From: Neoechinorhynchus agilis
Taxonomy: Eukaryota; Acanthocephala
Direction: 5' to 3'
Assembly (NCBI GenBank): GCA_051530055.1
Contig: CM121342.1
Location: 4,030,001-4,094,000 of the forward strand
DNA length: 64,000 nucleotides
The notes under the pieces are model-generated. The model worked only from the letters and a program-made list of their open reading frames with translations, made no database searches and was not told the DNA's origin. Positions 33,722 to 46,062 of the stretch are shown piece by piece. The position numbers were made by a program, and so were the translations under genes. Within the stretch, counting starts at the first letter, position 1, and each line of letters begins with the position of its first letter.

Positions 33722-36328
33722 ATCAATCTTATTTCTTTGGAGTATTTTCTTTTAATCCGACGAAGGATTTTCGTAAAGGATTCACTCTGAAGAAGTGCTT
33801 TGAACGAGTTACTGAAACTCCAAAGGGCTCATTAGTTCAGTTCGAGAATTGAAGTTCTTAAAAGTTAACAGTTGATCGAAGCCAAAAAAAGTGTAAAGGG
33901 AATAAATCCAACTATTAAAAGAGGCAAACAAAGGTTTCAGACGTGAATCCTAAGAAACAAGCTAATGGGTAAAGCGACTAAGAAAAAGAATACGGGTTTG
34001 CCATCAGAATGGCAAACGAAGATTTGTTGGAAACGAATGGTGTTCAAAAGACTGTGAATACTTCGACGATTACTAAAGACTTTGTACCACCTTCAGGAGG
34101 ATATTCAGTCTTTAATACTTTATTATTCTAAAATTACGGTGGAAGAGTCTGATATTGTGATTGGGATAAAAGTAAACAATAGGAAAAAAAGACTAAGGTT
34201 GAACAAAATGTCGAAGAAACATCTGAACGAGTAAAAACAAGAACAAAAGAAGGAACAAATAACTTTGACGATATGGGATCGACCTAAATACCATCAAAAT
34301 CAATCAATGCTCCTATTCATTTATGTCAGGATACGATTTTATCCCTCGCCGCTCTGAATTCGACCCATCGTGTTACGGACTCTTCATTCAAGGATATAAA
34401 TCGCATCATTTTTATTGCCGGAATCCCCTGTTGCGCCGCTTTCGTATCACTCAACTGCTTTTCCCCGACTTTCATTCTGAATTATCTATCTTAAAAACCG
34501 TTGTGCTCATTTCCTCCAAAAATCTTTGAATTCAGCACTCTCCCATCTCTAACACGAGATACAAGCTCTTTACTTCACAACTTCTTTTTCGAATCTTTCC
34601 ACACAAAAATTAATCATCGCATGTTTCCACCGCATCTCCAAACTAAACCCGGACCTCATCGTCCCAGTATTAACCTTTTCTTTTAACTACTACTCTAAAT
34701 TCCATACTAAATACAGTTTCTTTTCCGAAACAAGTTAAAAATATCACACATCAATTCTCAACTCTGCCAATCACTCATCCCAAAACCAAATTTCGATTCG
34801 ATCCCTTATTGAGTCTACGCCAGCCAGATCCCTTCTCCAATTTGACCTCCACTGAACTAAAACAGGTTCTAGACTCCATCAATCAGAACCTCTGCCCTAA
34901 CTCAAATTGCAATCATTGCTCCACATCAGAAACCACACAATACTCCTCTTGAAAACCTCCATCATTTCAAGAAATTAGCTCAAAATTCGTCCCATCAATC
35001 ACAAAACTTTCCTACAAACAATAATCACCAATAACCACCCGATCGAACCCGTAATTAACTCCAAAATCAACAACGGCATTCATTTATCCTATCAGAAATC
35101 GAGTGCTCCGGAGGAAGGTTCATGGTTCGTTTTTTTGTGTTCATGAATAAAACGCGTTAATAAATAGCTTTTTGAAATAATCGAGTCTTTGTACGTCTCT
35201 CAAAAGCAAAAACTCTAATGTGATTTGTTGGAGAATAGAGCAGAAGATGCTCAAATTATTAATGAGAGAGAGTAGACAATTTAAAGTTAGCGGAAATGAG
35301 AAGCGTTGAGGTGATCAAATGTACAGAAGTTTCATTAACTGGGAGAAGTTGATTTTTGGTTTAAAGTACCGAAATGAATTTTTTAAAAATTAACACGATA
35401 TTTAAAAAGGTGGAAAACGATTAAAGTTCTTCCAAAATATTTTATTTTTATCAGGTTCTAATTACCTAATTAAAGTCGCTAATTCTTAAAAATCATTTAA
35501 TCCATATTTCGGCAAAAAAAAGTCTATTAAATTGTAAACCCGCGTCGAAATTAATTTTTTTACGTGTGTTTTTTATTTTCCCAAATCTTTTATATGATTT
35601 AAGCTGATCGATGAATTTGAACAAAATTTTTTTCCAACGGTAAACCGAAATTCACTTATCATTGAAATAAATGGATACTTTTGGACAGGGTTCGCTAAAT
35701 TTCAGTTAAAAAATCTTTTTCAAATCTAATAACATTTTTTAGAATTACTGCCCTTTCTCACAATTTTCTTCGGTCATATCAAAGGACTATCCTCAATTAA
35801 AATTCGGCTAATTGACCACTGCTTACTCACTCAACTGTTCTTTACCGAATGTAATTGGTACTTGATTCACATTGGATCATTAACTACACGCAGCGATGCA
35901 GCTAGATTTTTGTTTCATCCTGCCGCAGCATTTCAATTGTAAGATCATGTTAACGTTCAAGGAGGACTTTAGAACAGCCAACCATGAAAAACTCATATTA
36001 TATTCCAATGCGAGATAAATCGGATTGCAATTAAAAGTTCCAGAGTAATTAAATTGCTCGCCTCATTCCATGTTCGAAGACGCTAATCAAATCAATAATA
36101 TATTATGTTATGGCGAATAAGCCCATCGCCATCATTAGCGCGACACTCTCACAAATCCATTAACACCTCCTTGATTTCCAAAGATTTAAAAGACAAAGTT
36201 GTTTGTATTTGTTTTTATATCAATAAATTGTTCGGTGTTCATTTCTTTGACAATAGCTTATTAAATAAAAAATTATTATGTAAATAATTATCTTGTCAAA
36301 AGTTTCAAAACTTATTATTGTTTAGTGA
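33722..36328. other. 2.6-kb intergenic region, possible decayed genes
   Basis: About 33770-34280 reads like eroded coding sequence in several frames (KKNTGLPSEWQTKICWKR, then TKDFVPPSGGYS) but has no continuous frame. About 34320-35100 is strongly C-rich on the plus strand with little G, and may be an old insertion. The rest is AT-rich and empty. Confidence 0.4.
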
Positions 36329-37294
36329 TCAACGTAAAACTATTTTGAGTTTTAAAGTCTCATTCTGAATTTCCGCTTAAAAACATATCCAAAAATGCGA
36401 CATTTCGTCGATTAGAATTAAATATTTTTTGCAGCAAACAATAAGCAGAATTCGCCTCCTACGTAAAACTATTTTGAGTTTTAAAGTCTCATTCTGAATT
36501 TCCGCTTAAAAACATATCCAAAAATGCGACATTCCGTCGATTAGAATTAAATATTTTTTGCAGCAAACAATAAGCAGAATTCGCCTCCAACGTAAAACTA
36601 TTTTGAGTTTTAAAGTCTCATTCTGAATTTCCGCTTAAAAACATATCCAAAAATGCGACATTTCGTCGATTAGAATTAAATATTTTTTGCAGCAAACAAT
36701 AAGCAGAATTCGCCTCCAACGTAAAACTATTTTGAGTTTTAAAGTCTCATTCTGAATTTCCGCTTAAAAACATATCCAAAAATGCGACATTTCGTCGATT
36801 AGAATTAAATATTTTTGCAGCAAACAATAAGCAGAATTCGCCTCCACGTAAAACTATTTGAGTTTTAGTCTCATTCTGAATTTCCGCTTAAAAACATATC
36901 CAAAAATGCGACATTTCGTCGATTAGAATTAAATATTTTTTGCAGCAAACAATAAGCAGAATTCGCCTCCAAGGCCGTAAAACTATTTTGAGTTTTAAAG
37001 TCTCATTCTGAATTTCCGCTTAAAAACATATCCAAAAATGCGACATTTCGTCGATTAGAATTAAATATTTTTTGCAGCAAACAATAAGCAGAATTCGCCT
37101 CCAAAGGACAACGTAAAACTATTTTGAGTTTTAAAGTCTCATTCTGAATTTCCGCTTAAAAACATATCCAAAAATGCGACATTTCGTCGATTAGAGAATT
37201 TCCGCTTAAAAACATATCCAAAAATGCGACATTTCGTCGATTAGAATTAAATATTTTTTGCAGCAAACAATAAGCAGAATTCGCCTCCAAAGGA
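36329..37294. repeat. Tandem array A7, unit about 125 bp, about 7.5 copies
   Basis: The unit contains acgtaaaactattttgag, aaaaatgcgacatttcgtcg and agcagaattcgcctcc. Junctions between units vary (aaggc, aaggacaa). One copy near 37195 restarts early. It lies in the gap between the 4-TM and LIM-homeobox genes. Confidence 0.95.
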
Positions 37295-38596
37295 CAGCTA
37301 TTTGGAAAGCACCCGTTTCTATAATACGTCCTCCTTCCAATCTGTATTACATTCGTATGACCTTAGGGACATTCGACTTTTGTGATTATCTGATTAAGCC
37401 ACCATGCGCTTCAGTGGACTTGGCCCAAAGCTACAAAGTTGAAAACGGCTCTTAAAGTCCTCGTATTGAAACCACTCCCAATTGATATGATGATATCTTC
37501 AGGCCAGAATTGCTTAGTTGCTTCCATATGAAACAAATGCGGATAATCACTATATAAGAACGTTTTTTAATTTTAGACCAAAAAGTAATTTTTATTAATG
37601 TGGCGTGAAATCAAGTTATCTCGAATTTGAGCATTTTTATCGAGGAAAACTCCTCCAGGAATATTAGTCATGCTTTAAAATAAAGATAAGCCGGAATTAA
37701 ATTCAGCACAACAGGCGATGGTTTTTTATAAATTCACGTCGATCGTAAAAATGAAAGGTGATACTTTATTGAAATCTCCTGGGGATCAGTTGAGGATAAA
37801 AGGAAAATATTTAATTCTGCATTTTGGAATAGCGGTGCTTTTCTTCGAAAGCATGCCAGGCTATACTGGTTCAGAAACCAAAAGATCAAGTCAATTAGCA
37901 TGGAAAAATAATGGTTTAGTCGGTGTCTAGAGCGTTTGGCCGAGTGGCTTCAAATGGTGATTTTAATTGGCTGAAAAGTTATCGGCTGTATTTTATCTTA
38001 AAATTGGATTCTCAACACAAATAAGGGCGTAGAATTCTCTTGCAAATTCACTTGGGCATGAAATCATGTGGACTACACATTCCATTTCGACTAAACACAC
38101 ACTATAAGCAATTAATCTATTTTACGTTTTCTTTTCAACGTAATTTTCTTAATTCCAGAAATTGCAAAAGCTTTTTTCACCAATATTCATTTCTCAAAAT
38201 ACTTTTGTCGGAAGACGCACACTCTAAATTCTATGAATGAACATAGTTTCGTTTTCGTCAAATGTTTGTTCGGCAGCTTCCTTGATGGCCGCGTTGGATC
38301 GCCGCGCTGATTCGCTGCTCAAATAAATATAAAATTTGACAAAAAAAATGTCGATATGTGAGTTACCGTGGAATGTGATTAAGAAATTACCGATTGTAGA
38401 CCTAAACAATAATTCCTACAAAAAATTGTCACTTATAAGACATTCTTGATGTTTTTGCAAAAAAAAACACTTCTCTCTTCGAATAATACAGATCTGCCGT
38501 TGTGTATGCAACTTGCAATATGATTGGCTGAGATTTACTCCTAGTGCGATCACTAATCTTACACTTAATGCCATAGATAATCTGAAATTCGCAACT
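37295..38596. other. Intergenic region upstream of the LIM-homeobox gene
   Basis: Short ORFs at 37258-37455 and 37718-37930 have no recognisable domain. A tRNA-like A box (ttggccgagtgg) at about 37934 has no matching B box or stems. Otherwise nothing was seen. Confidence 0.4.
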
Positions 38597-39915
38597 ATGA
38601 CTGAAGGATCTACGATTATTATGACTGGAAGCAAGAGACGATCTGAGACCGAATTGTTCGACCATGCTTACAGTAATGTTGAATTATTAGCTCCAAAGGT
38701 AAAACTATTAGTTGGTCTTGTGGATTTTTGTCGTCAAATATATTCGTTTAGAGAAGCAAAAGAAGCAATTGCTATTTTTGTCACAATCAGATTTTAGACC
38801 AATGGAAAATCGTTCTTGAACCGGCTGGTTATGCTTGTCATCCTCAATGTCTCAAATGTGTAGTATGTTCAGAACAAATTGAAATGGGAAATACGGAGTA
38901 CCCATGTGGAAATTTGACGAGTGCTCCTTCTTGTTTTCAAATGAGCGGATATATTTATTGCTTACGACATTATCAAGAAACGTAAGTTAAATTTAACTGA
39001 CTATTCACGTTTTTGAGCCAATTTTCTTCAACATGTTAATTTTTGTTTAATTAATAGACTTTAAAATACTGTTGGGCGTGGTGTTAGTTATTAGCATGGA
39101 TTCGGTTTCACGGATTAATAGATTCCATAGATATGATCGTATCTTTTTTTTAATTGCTCTTCTAGAATTAAAGTGAACGAAATTTAGGCTCATGAATGTG
39201 CTGAATGTAACGGAGCCACAAAACCGATCAATGGTCTCGGACATCAAATGTGCAGCTTGTCATTGTGAAATTTTTAAAACCGAAATGGTGAACCGTCTTT
39301 ATGATGATTCGTTGATCCATACAAGATGTTTTGGATGCCATTTGTGCCAAAATCCAATAATGGACTATTATTCTTTTGAAAACGGTTATATTTCATGCGG
39401 ATGCAACGTACAACCAACAGTTTTTGGATCTACGAATCCTAACGAATGGACACCGTGTGAAAGTGCAAACGAATTGATTTCTTCAATTCCATCTGGACAT
39501 AATTCTTCGAATATCTATCAACAGATTCCATATCAACGGCACGGTGAGTAAATATTTATCTTCAAAGATTTGCTATGTGTTATTTAAGCGTTCGGAAATG
39601 TGATGGTACAAACTCGCCAAAACTTCAAACCAAAACGTGATAGGACTAGTTTTAGACCGGAACAGCTTATTGCTCTCAAGAATTATTTCGAAAATAATCC
39701 GAATCCAGATACAAAGGAAATAGAAGCTTTATGCGTCCGAACTCAGCTTTCTAAACGAGTGGTTCAAGTTTGGTTCCAAAACAGAAGAGCAAAAGTAAAG
39801 AAAGAGGTAGGAATTTTAAAATGACTCGTTTGCAAATAAATGATATTAATAAAAATTGTAGACTATGCCTTCAAACATGATGATTGTACAAACAAATCAA
39901 GAAGAGAATGAATAA
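38597..39915 (+). CDS. LIM-homeodomain transcription factor (LHX2/9-apterous-like)
   Basis: Nuclear developmental regulator with LIM domains plus a homeodomain. Resolved exons: ...-38981, 39189-39543, 39589-39806 (ends AAAGAG) and a short last exon from about 39861 to the stop at 39915. LIM1 second half: ACHPQCLKCVVC...YCLRHY. LIM2: CAACHCEIF...HTRCFGCHLCQ...YISC. Homeodomain: RDRTSFRPEQL, then NPDTKEIEALC, LSKRVVQVWFQNRRAKVKKE. NPD-K-E plus LSKRVVQVWFQN is most like LHX2/9. Only 15-20 residues follow the homeodomain. The first zinc-binding Cys pair of LIM1 is not visible: near 38718 TGTGGATTTTTGTCG would give CxxC only with one T fewer, so either this exon is mis-modelled or LIM1 is altered. 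The first exon boundary (ATG 38597, donor near 38699 or 38745) is uncertain. Confidence 0.75.
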
Positions 39916-40560
39916 ATTATTTCTGTAAATTTACAGTAAATTGGGGTATGAGTTTCGTAAATATAAAATATAATCGAGTTCATTTGTATTTAAAACTAAA
40001 GCGCACGCAATCTGAATCAAGCGATTAAAATTAGACGAATGAGTCGTGAAAAATGCTAATTTGATTAGCATTTAAATCAATGGAGGATTTAGAAATCAAC
40101 AGAAAGCTGAGTTATGCGTTACCGAGAGCTAATACAACAACATCAAACTTTAAATTCCCTTTAGCTATTTGAAATCTCGAATAACGCGACGAAAATTGAT
40201 TATTTTTTAGGCGGCGGCATATTTTTTATTACATTTTAATTTAAATCAGCACACACACTTTTGAGAATTTAGTACAAGCGATCTCAGTTCATTTAAATTA
40301 ATTTGTGAACAATATAAAGTCAAAATATATTTAGAAACCTGATGCGAAAATTTTATCAATAAAATTTTTCTTCTAAGTTTAAATTCCATGATTTGGGTTT
40401 CATCGTGATCATCTTTTTCACTAACATGAATATATCCAAAGTCGCAAAAATTAGTTTTAATTTTAAAGCTAAGATTTACAATTGCAGCATTGGGCCAATC
40501 AGAATGAAAGGGCATTTGTATAACAAAATAATAATAAAGGACGACGTGCAAATGTTTATG
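39916..40560. other. Intergenic, weak ORF only
   Basis: A 101-codon minus-strand ORF at 40246-40551 has no recognised domain and could be a fragment. Otherwise AT-rich unique sequence. Confidence 0.35.
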
Positions 40561-42690
40561 TTACTGTAAAGAAATATTAATATATTGATAATCTTTCAGG
40601 CCACTTCTGGGTCCGTAATTTTAAGCTTTAAAATGGTAGAACCCGTTTCAACCTCTAGATAAACCGATATTTTAACATAAAGAAATCACGGCATTGCAGA
40701 GTAGGTTTTTAATCCGAGCATCGATCAAGTGTTAAAATGTTGAATTAATAAAGAAAACCTCGAATTTAATAGAAGATTTTTGCTATGACCCCGTTTAAAA
40801 CTCGTTTATTAACCAAATGAAAACGGTTAAATAGAATGTAAATAGCACAAATCGGCCTCCTTCGTATCCTCTGCCGTTTTTATGTTCTTTACGGACAAAA
40901 TAAAATCATCTTTAATTTCCACTGAATTTGATCGATCCATCCCGCTATCAACCGAGAATGTGATAGTGTCACAATTCTCTAAACTCGACTTTTGAGCTTC
41001 ATTTGCTCTTCTGGTTCTTTAGAACAACCATCAAAAATCACCGTAGCGAATTTGTCATTCTTTAACGTTTCTTCAACAATTTTCGCCCATAATTTTACTG
41101 TAAAGAAATATTAATATATTGATAATCTTTCAGGCCACTTCTGGGTCCGTAATTTTAAGCTTTAAAATGGTAGAACCCGTTTCAACCTCTAGATAAACCG
41201 ATATTTTAACATAAAGAAATCACGGCATTGCAGAGTAGGTTTTTAATCCGAGCATCGATCAAGTGTTAAAATGTCTAATTAATAAAGAAAACCTCGAATT
41301 TAATGAAGATTTTTATGACCCCGTTTAAAACTCGTTTATTAACCAAATGAAAACGGTTAAATAGAATGTAAATAGCACAAATCGGCCTCCTTCGTATCCT
41401 CTGCCGTTTTTATGTTCTTTACGGACAAAATAAAATCATCTTTAATTTCCACTGAATTTGATCGATCCATCCCGCTATCAACCGAGAATGTGATAGTGTC
41501 ACAATTCTCTAAACTCGACTTTTGAGCTTCATTTGGCTCTTCTGGTTCTTTAGAACAACCATCAAAATCACCGTAGCGAATTTGTCATTCTTTAACGTTT
41601 CTTCAACAATTTTCGCCCATAATTTTACTGTAAAGAAATATTAATATATTGATAATCTTTCAGGCCACTTCTGGGTCCGTAATTTTAAGCTTTAAAATGG
41701 TAGAACCCGTTTCAACCTCTAGATAAACCGATATTTTAACATGAAGAAATCACGGTATTGCAGAGTAGGTTTTTAATCCGAGCATCGATCAAGTGTTAAA
41801 ATGTCTAATTAATAAAGAAAACCTCGAATTTAATAGAAGATTTTTGCTATGACCCCGTTTAAAACTCGTTTATTAACCAAATGAAAACGGTTAAATAGAA
41901 TGTAAATAGCACAAATCGGCCTCCTTCGTATCCTCTGCCGTTTTTATGTTCTTTACGGACAAAATAAAATCATCTTTAATTTCCACTGAATTTGATCGAT
42001 CCATCCCGCTATCAACCGAGAATGTGATAGTGTCACAATTCTCTAAACTCGACTTTTGAGCTTCATTTGGCTCTTCTGGTTCTTTAGAACAACCATCAAA
42101 AATCACCGTAGCGAATTTGTCATTCTTTAACGTTTCTTCAACAATTTTCGCCCATAATTTTACTGTAAAGAAATATTAATATATTGATAATCTTTCAGGC
42201 CACTTCTGGGTCCGTAATTTTAAGCTTTAAAATGGTAGAACCCGTTTCAACCTCTAGATAAACCGATATTTTAACATAAAGAAATCACGGCATTGCAGAG
42301 TAGGTTTTTAATCCGAGCATCGATCAAGTGTTAAAATGTCTAATTAATAAAGAAAACCTCGAATTTAATAGAAGATTTTTGCTATGACCCCGTTTAAAAC
42401 TCGTTTATTAACCAAATGAAAACGGTTAAATAGAATGTAAATAGCACAAATCGGCCTCCTTCGTATCCTCTGCCGTTTTTATGTTCCTTACGGACAAAAT
42501 AAAATCATCTTTAATTTCCACTGAATTTGATCGATCCATCCCGCTATCAACCGAGAATGTGATAGTGTCACAATTCTCTAAACTCGACTTTTGAGCTTCA
42601 TTTGGCTCTTCTGGTTCTTTAGAACAACCATCAAAAATCACCGTAGCGAATTTGTCATTCTTTAACGTTTCTTCAACAATTTTCGCCCAA
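40561..42690. repeat. Tandem array A8 built from a gene's 3' exon and downstream flank, unit about 537 bp, 4 copies
   Basis: On the minus strand each unit starts inside the coding exon (WAKIVEETLKNDK). It runs through the stop codon and a 3' flank with aataaa-like sequence, and ends in ttctttacag just before the next copy. Copy 1 is the real gene end. The copy at 41891-42106 keeps the same 71-residue frame. The two distal copies have single-base losses. Unit borders: 40561, 41096, 41634, 42166. Confidence 0.95.
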
Positions 42691-43063
42691 CGTACGCGCA
42701 AATCCTGCCAGGCGTTATTCTTCATTGGCACATCGCAGGAAATGCTGATTTGATTTACGTTGGTGTCAAGATGAGAGCAAATCGCTGATGTAGCCATTCG
42801 TCGCTTGCAATCAATAGAACTGCTCTGATCATCAACAAGGCGATCATTTCCCTTTTCTTTCCATTGATCACCTCCCACACATTTCCATACTGAACTCAGG
42901 ATACGCCGAATACCCTTAAATCTGGTCGCTTCCTTCAAGTTTGAGTCAATCTTTTTATTACGTTGCCAGAGATCCCTGGTTTTCTTACCACAAACTGAGA
43001 CTTTGATAACTATAAGGAAAATTACAGAAAAAAAGTTTAGGAATTTCTTAACTCACCATTCAT
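42426..43063 (-). CDS. Unrecognised 196-aa protein, two exons
   Basis: Exon 1 is only 7 nt (43063-43057, ATGAATG). The intron 43056-43010 is 47 nt. Exon 2 is 43009-42426. The start reads MNVIKVSVCGKKTRDLWQRN. The middle is Cys/Ser-rich (SVWKCVGGDQWKEKG, SAICSHLD). The C-terminal half is acidic with many Asp/Glu/Ser (CSKEPEEPNEAQKSSLENC). No domain was recognised, and no signal peptide or transmembrane helix is present. The last 95 or so codons are the part multiplied in array A8. An X-box-like sequence (gtttccatagtgat, imperfect) lies about 46 bp upstream of the ATG. Confidence 0.6.
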
Positions 43064-44159
43064 GTCGCTGATATAACGATCCTATCACGTCGAATCTTTT
43101 TAGGATATCACGTTTCCATAGTGATACGATTTTTTTTCAAATTATGATTGAAAAAATTTCAGCGTAGAATTTTCATTTTAGACATTTAATTCGTCTTATT
43201 CTCCGAAAAAATGTAAGCGAATTCATGAGGAAATATTTAAATGTTCACTATTGAAATATCGCGGAAAATCGAAATTAATAACCTTGAATAATAATGATTT
43301 TCAGTATTTATAGTAATAGAAAGTCATGAATGTAATTTTAAATTAAACAATACGGAAAAAATCACAAAGAATTTCATATGTGAACCGAATAATAAATTCC
43401 TATTGGTTAACCAAACAATTTGCATAATAACAACTTTAGCGCATAATTGTTCAAAAATGATAATTCATTATTAATGAATAATATTTTAGCTACGTTGAAT
43501 AGTACAGTAACAGTTTAAGGATAAGAGTTTCTTCTAAATATCAATAATATCGAAAGTATTTTCGTTGGTAGAAATCGTAAGGATGTTTACGTTAATATGC
43601 GAAAGTTCCTGCAAAGTTTTCATGCTTCTTAATGATTATAATTATATAAATAAAATATTTAATTCGTAAGATCGCTTCGAATCTTTTCAGGTTATCACGT
43701 TGCGATGATGATGATAAAAATTTAAAGAATTAATATTGAACACGTCTAAAGTGTTCAGCATGTTTATTTCGTATTTAGAAAAAGTGAATTTATGCTGTAT
43801 GGCCGCGATCTCTTTAGAGTAAGGAAATTTGAGGCTTTAATGAAATTACGGCATAGAATTTTAATTTTATACATTTAATTCGTCTGATTATGCGAAAAAA
43901 TAAAAGCGCACTCATGAGAAATAGTAGACGGCACAAATCACTTTGTAAACCTATAAAAATCCGAATAATAAATTCCTATTGGTTAACCAAACAATTTGCA
44001 TAATAACAACTTTAGCGCATAATTGTTCAGAGATGATAATTTATTATTAATGAATAATATTTTAGCTACGTTGAGTAGTACCGTAACAGTTTAAGGATAA
44101 GATTTTGTTCTAAAGATCAACGTTTGCAGAGATCGCAAGTTCTCGTTTTCGGTATAACG
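43064..44159. repeat. Duplicated upstream region of the bZIP gene
   Basis: About 43075-43540 and 43670-44117 are direct, diverged copies with several indels. The best-conserved part, about 140 bp (43398-43540 and 43967-44110), includes caatttgcataataacaac with the octamer ATTTGCAT, then agcgcataattgttca. The distal copy ends about 45 bp before the bZIP start codon. Confidence 0.8.
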
Positions 44160-44918
44160 ATGTTTAATTATTTTAACAACAACGAACAAATGTCAATGGT
44201 TTCGAGCAACCCAATTCAATTCTATGAAAATTTAACTCCGATAGCGAACAATGTACATCTTCCATTCTCAAGTTACACTCAAGGTGATCAAATAGTTCCA
44301 AACTATACAACTCCATCAAATAATTTCAATAACTATATATCAGCAAATCAACCTCCTAACAAATTAGTGAATACGTTCGTTGGTCATCCAACGATTCTAA
44401 TAAATCCAAAAACAAATAATTTTCAATTTCAAATGCAGCCGTACAATCAAAACTCTCAATTCGTATCTTGCGAGCAGCCGGCCAATACTACTCAACCTAC
44501 AGTTCAAAACCTAAATAATTTTTACTACAACACAATTACAAACTACCCTCAAGAGGTTCAACCTTCCTTAAGAGGACCAACAGATCCACAGAGCTCATGT
44601 TTTCCATATGATGGAATCTACGACCAACAATACGATTTCGCGAATTCCGCTGGGGCGGAAACAGGTTTAACCAATGGACGTAAAAAGAGAACAAGAGTGC
44701 CGGACTGTTATAAAGATCAGAATTATTTTTTGAAGCGAAGAGCAAATAACATTGCGGCGAATAAATGCAGAGAAAGGAAAAATGCAAAAGTGGCTCATTC
44801 AAAGAAAATTCTAAGATTGCACCTCGACATGGTAGCATCGGGATGCTGTCCAAAGGACAGAGCAAGAATAAACGAGATGATAAAAACTTTATTGGATGAA
44901 AAAATTTTAATAGATTAA
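44160..44918 (+). CDS. bZIP transcription factor, PAR/NFIL3 (CES-2)-like basic region, 252 aa
   Basis: A single exon. The first in-frame ATG at 44160 is taken as start. Residues 1-160 are rich in N, Q, P and Y (likely activation domain). Residues about 177-210 read RKKRTRVPDCYKDQNYF, then RRANNIAANKCRERKNAK. The invariant bZIP pattern N..AA..CR..K is complete. The KDQNYF...RRxNN context is typical of PAR/NFIL3 proteins (family KDxxYWxRRxKNN). The following zipper region (VAHSKKILRLHLDMVASGCC) has no regular leucine heptads and is interrupted by GCCPKD, so dimerisation may be unusual or weak. Confidence 0.75.
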   Translation: MFNYFNNNEQMSMVSSNPIQFYENLTPIANNVHLPFSSYTQGDQIVPNYTTPSNNFNNYISANQPPNKLVNTFVGHPTILINPKTNNFQFQMQPYNQNSQFVSCEQPANTTQPTVQNLNNFYYNTITNYPQEVQPSLRGPTDPQSSCFPYDGIYDQQYDFANSAGAETGLTNGRKKRTRVPDCYKDQNYFLKRRANNIAANKCRERKNAKVAHSKKILRLHLDMVASGCCPKDRARINEMIKTLLDEKILID

Positions 44919-46062
44919 AACAAAAATATTAAAGATCTGTATAACTTTTTTTAGAAAGATCGCGGCCTATAATAAATACGGATGGATATTTCACTCGCAC
45001 TGACTTTGGAATACGTTTGGTAACGTTTCAGTGGTTTTTTTTAAATTCAGAAATGTTATTTCATCTTAAGATCTTTAGTGTAATGTTATATTGACGCCTT
45101 AATTCGTTAAGTTGCGTAAATTAACTATACTTCCGACGGGTTCGTTAATGAATGAAAGCCGAGCTGTTGCCACACAAAATTTAATCTCATAACGGGACCA
45201 TGATCATCACGTTGTTGTTTGTCTTTTGAAATTCTTTAAAGATATTTTCTCTTATTATGTAACAAAACATTTAAAAGAGCTTTAGATTTAATATTTTTTT
45301 GAAGGCACCGCTCATCGCTAAATCTTTACAGGACGAGTTATCGTTTTCTTGCAATCACTAAAACCTTTGCATAAATGAAAGTTTCGTTGAGCCAAATATA
45401 ATCTGCAGATTAATTTCTTGACTCGATACTTGCAAAAGGAGTTTCGCAATTTCAGCAAAATGTAGTCGAAATTACACTCAAATTAAAAGAATTATGACTC
45501 ATTAACTCGAATATGGCTTATAAATTCAGCATCTTTAAAGTGCTCAATGTTTAACGGACGAGGAAATCCGTACAAGGTTTCGTTGTCCAAATTAAACTCT
45601 TCTAATTAGTCTTTATCATTATGTCGCTTCATTTGACACAACTTCTACATATTGCACAAATCAGTAAATCTTTGAAATTCCGCAAGGAATATTTTTCACT
45701 TGGATAATTCTTTAATGCCTGAAGTGAGGCAAGATTGTATCCGAATTCTTAGGGCAAATTTAACTCTATTTAACTCACCATTTCGGCTTTCAGTTCGAAA
45801 AGAAGCTTCCAAACCGATATTTCAATTCATTATGACTTTTTTTATTTTGAAGTTTGTGAACATAGAAATTTGTTGTTTGCAAAAATATAAGCAGCCGTCG
45901 CACTTCAAAACGGAATAAATGGCTATTATTAAAAACTGCACGATTTGGTATCGGATCCACGCGATCAATAATGCTTTTACGTCTATTCGATCATGTTATC
46001 GGCCATACGACAGGTTCCAGAGTATGTCAATTTTTGAATCAAGCAATCGAATTCCGCTAAAA
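44919..46062. other. Intergenic between bZIP and SLC7 genes, no gene recognised
   Basis: AT-rich unique sequence. A 72-codon ORF at 45700-45918 has no domain. The 3' flanks of the two convergent genes must lie here. Confidence 0.45.

Noticed and set aside
33985-34060. Possible methyl-CpG-binding domain start (GLPSEWQTKICWKR)
   Set aside because: Only the first few residues resemble an MBD; the frame breaks and the rest of the domain is absent.
37925-38010. tRNA-Leu/Ser-like A box ttggccgagtgg
   Set aside because: No B box, no closing acceptor or T stems downstream.
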